NCBI GenBank assembly: GCA_012934845.2
Contig: WNNJ02001570.1
Location: 124,001-188,000 of the forward strand
Source of the DNA: Pomphorhynchus laevis
Lineage: Eukaryota; Acanthocephala; Palaeacanthocephala; Echinorhynchida; Pomphorhynchidae
DNA length: 64,000 nt
Direction: 5' to 3'
Each line of letters starts with the position of its first letter. The first letter of the stretch is position 1. The position numbers and the translations under genes are program-made. This document shows positions 63,115 through 64,000 of the stretch, piece by piece. Under the pieces are notes generated by a model. The model saw only the letters and a program-made list of their open reading frames with translations, was not told the DNA's origin and ran no database searches.

Positions 63115-64000
63115 AAATTTATTTAATGTGGCAAATGCGTACAAGCTGTACGCTTACAAGTCCACAAAAAAATGAAAAAGTCAAGCAGATAAATTGTTTA
63201 AATGGGATCGGAATTGGCGTTTGAAGCACGGCAGGGAAGTTGATTGGCGTATATGAATGGGCAGATGGTTCCACGAAAGAGGAACAGCCACTAGAAAGAA
63301 GCGGAGTCCAAAGGAGGTTGAGTTGTTTGGGACATGTAAAAGGAGGAGTATGAGAAGTTACAAGGCGGAAAGCAACGATAAGACGAATCTGAACATGACA
63401 ATAAATTGTAGGCAATCGAGAGAAGCAAGATGGTAGGATGTATGATCAAAACGACGAAGACGGAGGAGAATTCGGACGGCTGCGTTAACGAAGCGTTGTA
63501 GGGGAAGAAGAGTGGATTTAGGTGAGTTGGAAAATAGACTAAGACAATAATCAAGTCTAGAAAAAAGGAGAGAAGATATGATAGTCATACAAGAAGGGAA
63601 ATCGATCAATCTACGAACTTGACGGAGGTTGCAGAATATCAAGGTCGATGAGCGTACTTTATCTCTAACGAAAGGTTTAAGTGAAAATCGGTTGTCAAAA
63701 TGGAAGCCTAGGAAAACGAGATTATCAACGATAGGAAGAATTGTAGAATTTAATGATACGGAGGGAGGTTCGAAGCCAATGCGTCGAGGTAGGATTCACA
63801 TAATTTTGTGTTTATCAGGATTCAGAGAAAGGCGAAGGGAAGAAAGATGATTGGACATTGAGACAAGACAGTCGGAAGCAGAAACACTAAGATCGTGAAT
63901 ACGATAAACAGGTGCATGAGCATATATGAGAATGTCATCAGCATATTGTATAACATGGAAGTTAAATTTATGAGAAATCGAAGACAAATCACCGAGAAGA
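63115..64000 (-). mobile_element. CR1/L2-like LINE, 3' part, runs off the window
   Basis: From its 3' end: tail stem-loop (GCGTAC/GTACGC at 63137-63153), the SFRWLFLSWNHLPIHIRQ-like C-terminus, RLDYCLSLFSNSPKSTLLPL and QRFVNAAVRILLRLRRFDHT, then QYADDILIYAHAPVYRIHDL (RT YADD box, about 63930). It is only lightly broken and may be the youngest copy of this family here. Confidence 0.85.

Noticed and set aside
1-64000. tRNA or rRNA genes
   Set aside because: No A/B-box cloverleaf or rRNA core sequence was recognised by eye; a tRNAscan/Infernal run would be decisive.

Overview
The window looks like AT-rich, intron-bearing animal DNA, most likely from an invertebrate. It has long introns packed with retroelements, GT-AG (and one GC-AG) splice junctions, a mariner transposon and Penelope-like elements. 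No single sequence fixes the phylum. An arthropod-like genome fits, but that is inference.

Four host genes can be read by joining exons whose reading phases match. (1) A plus-strand gene (1437-12888, 5' end not seen) encodes a Staufen-like double-stranded-RNA-binding domain followed by a ZFR/ILF3-type DZF domain. (2) A minus-strand C2H2 zinc-finger gene has four recognised exons spread from 40706 down to 20020; they encode seven fingers, split by introns of about 9.0, 2.6 and 8.4 kb. (3) A minus-strand single-exon LIM-domain gene (41664-40975) sits just upstream of, or nested in, the zinc-finger gene. (4) A minus-strand PDCD5 (programmed cell death protein 5) gene has five exons from 62890 to 50037, encodes 124 residues and carries a 12.3-kb intron.

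Most of the rest is mobile DNA. LINEs present are a CR1/L2-like family (+ at 760-1016 and 8765-11535; - at 42845-46396, 47585-48320, 49320-49545 and 63115-64000), RTE-like copies (34867-36740, 46985-47480) and at least two other LINE RT fragments. Two lineages of reverse transcriptase lack an AP endonuclease and end in a restriction-like nuclease region; one of them starts with a CXC zinc-binding domain (59035-62340). Penelope-like elements occur in both domain orders: canonical, with C-terminal GIY-YIG (54830-56690, fragment at 30000-30165), and permuted Naiad-like, with N-terminal GIY-YIG and a CxC linker (21286-22683, parts at 38940-39790). One mariner (25313-26603) keeps its TA duplication, near-identical ends and all three catalytic aspartates.

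Two short dispersed repeat families recur between these. One, with about 14 copies, contains a nested a-b-a'-b' pairing that could fold as a pseudoknot. There are also two long palindromes with hammerhead-like motifs, two perfect hairpins in introns of the dsRBD-DZF gene, and several tandem repeats.

The host genes are not an operon or pathway cluster. dsRBD-DZF, zinc-finger, LIM and PDCD5 are unrelated functions brought together by position. The strongest candidates for something undescribed are the dsRBD-before-DZF architecture, the pseudoknot-bearing repeat family, and the covarying 3' stem-loop of the CR1/L2-like LINE.
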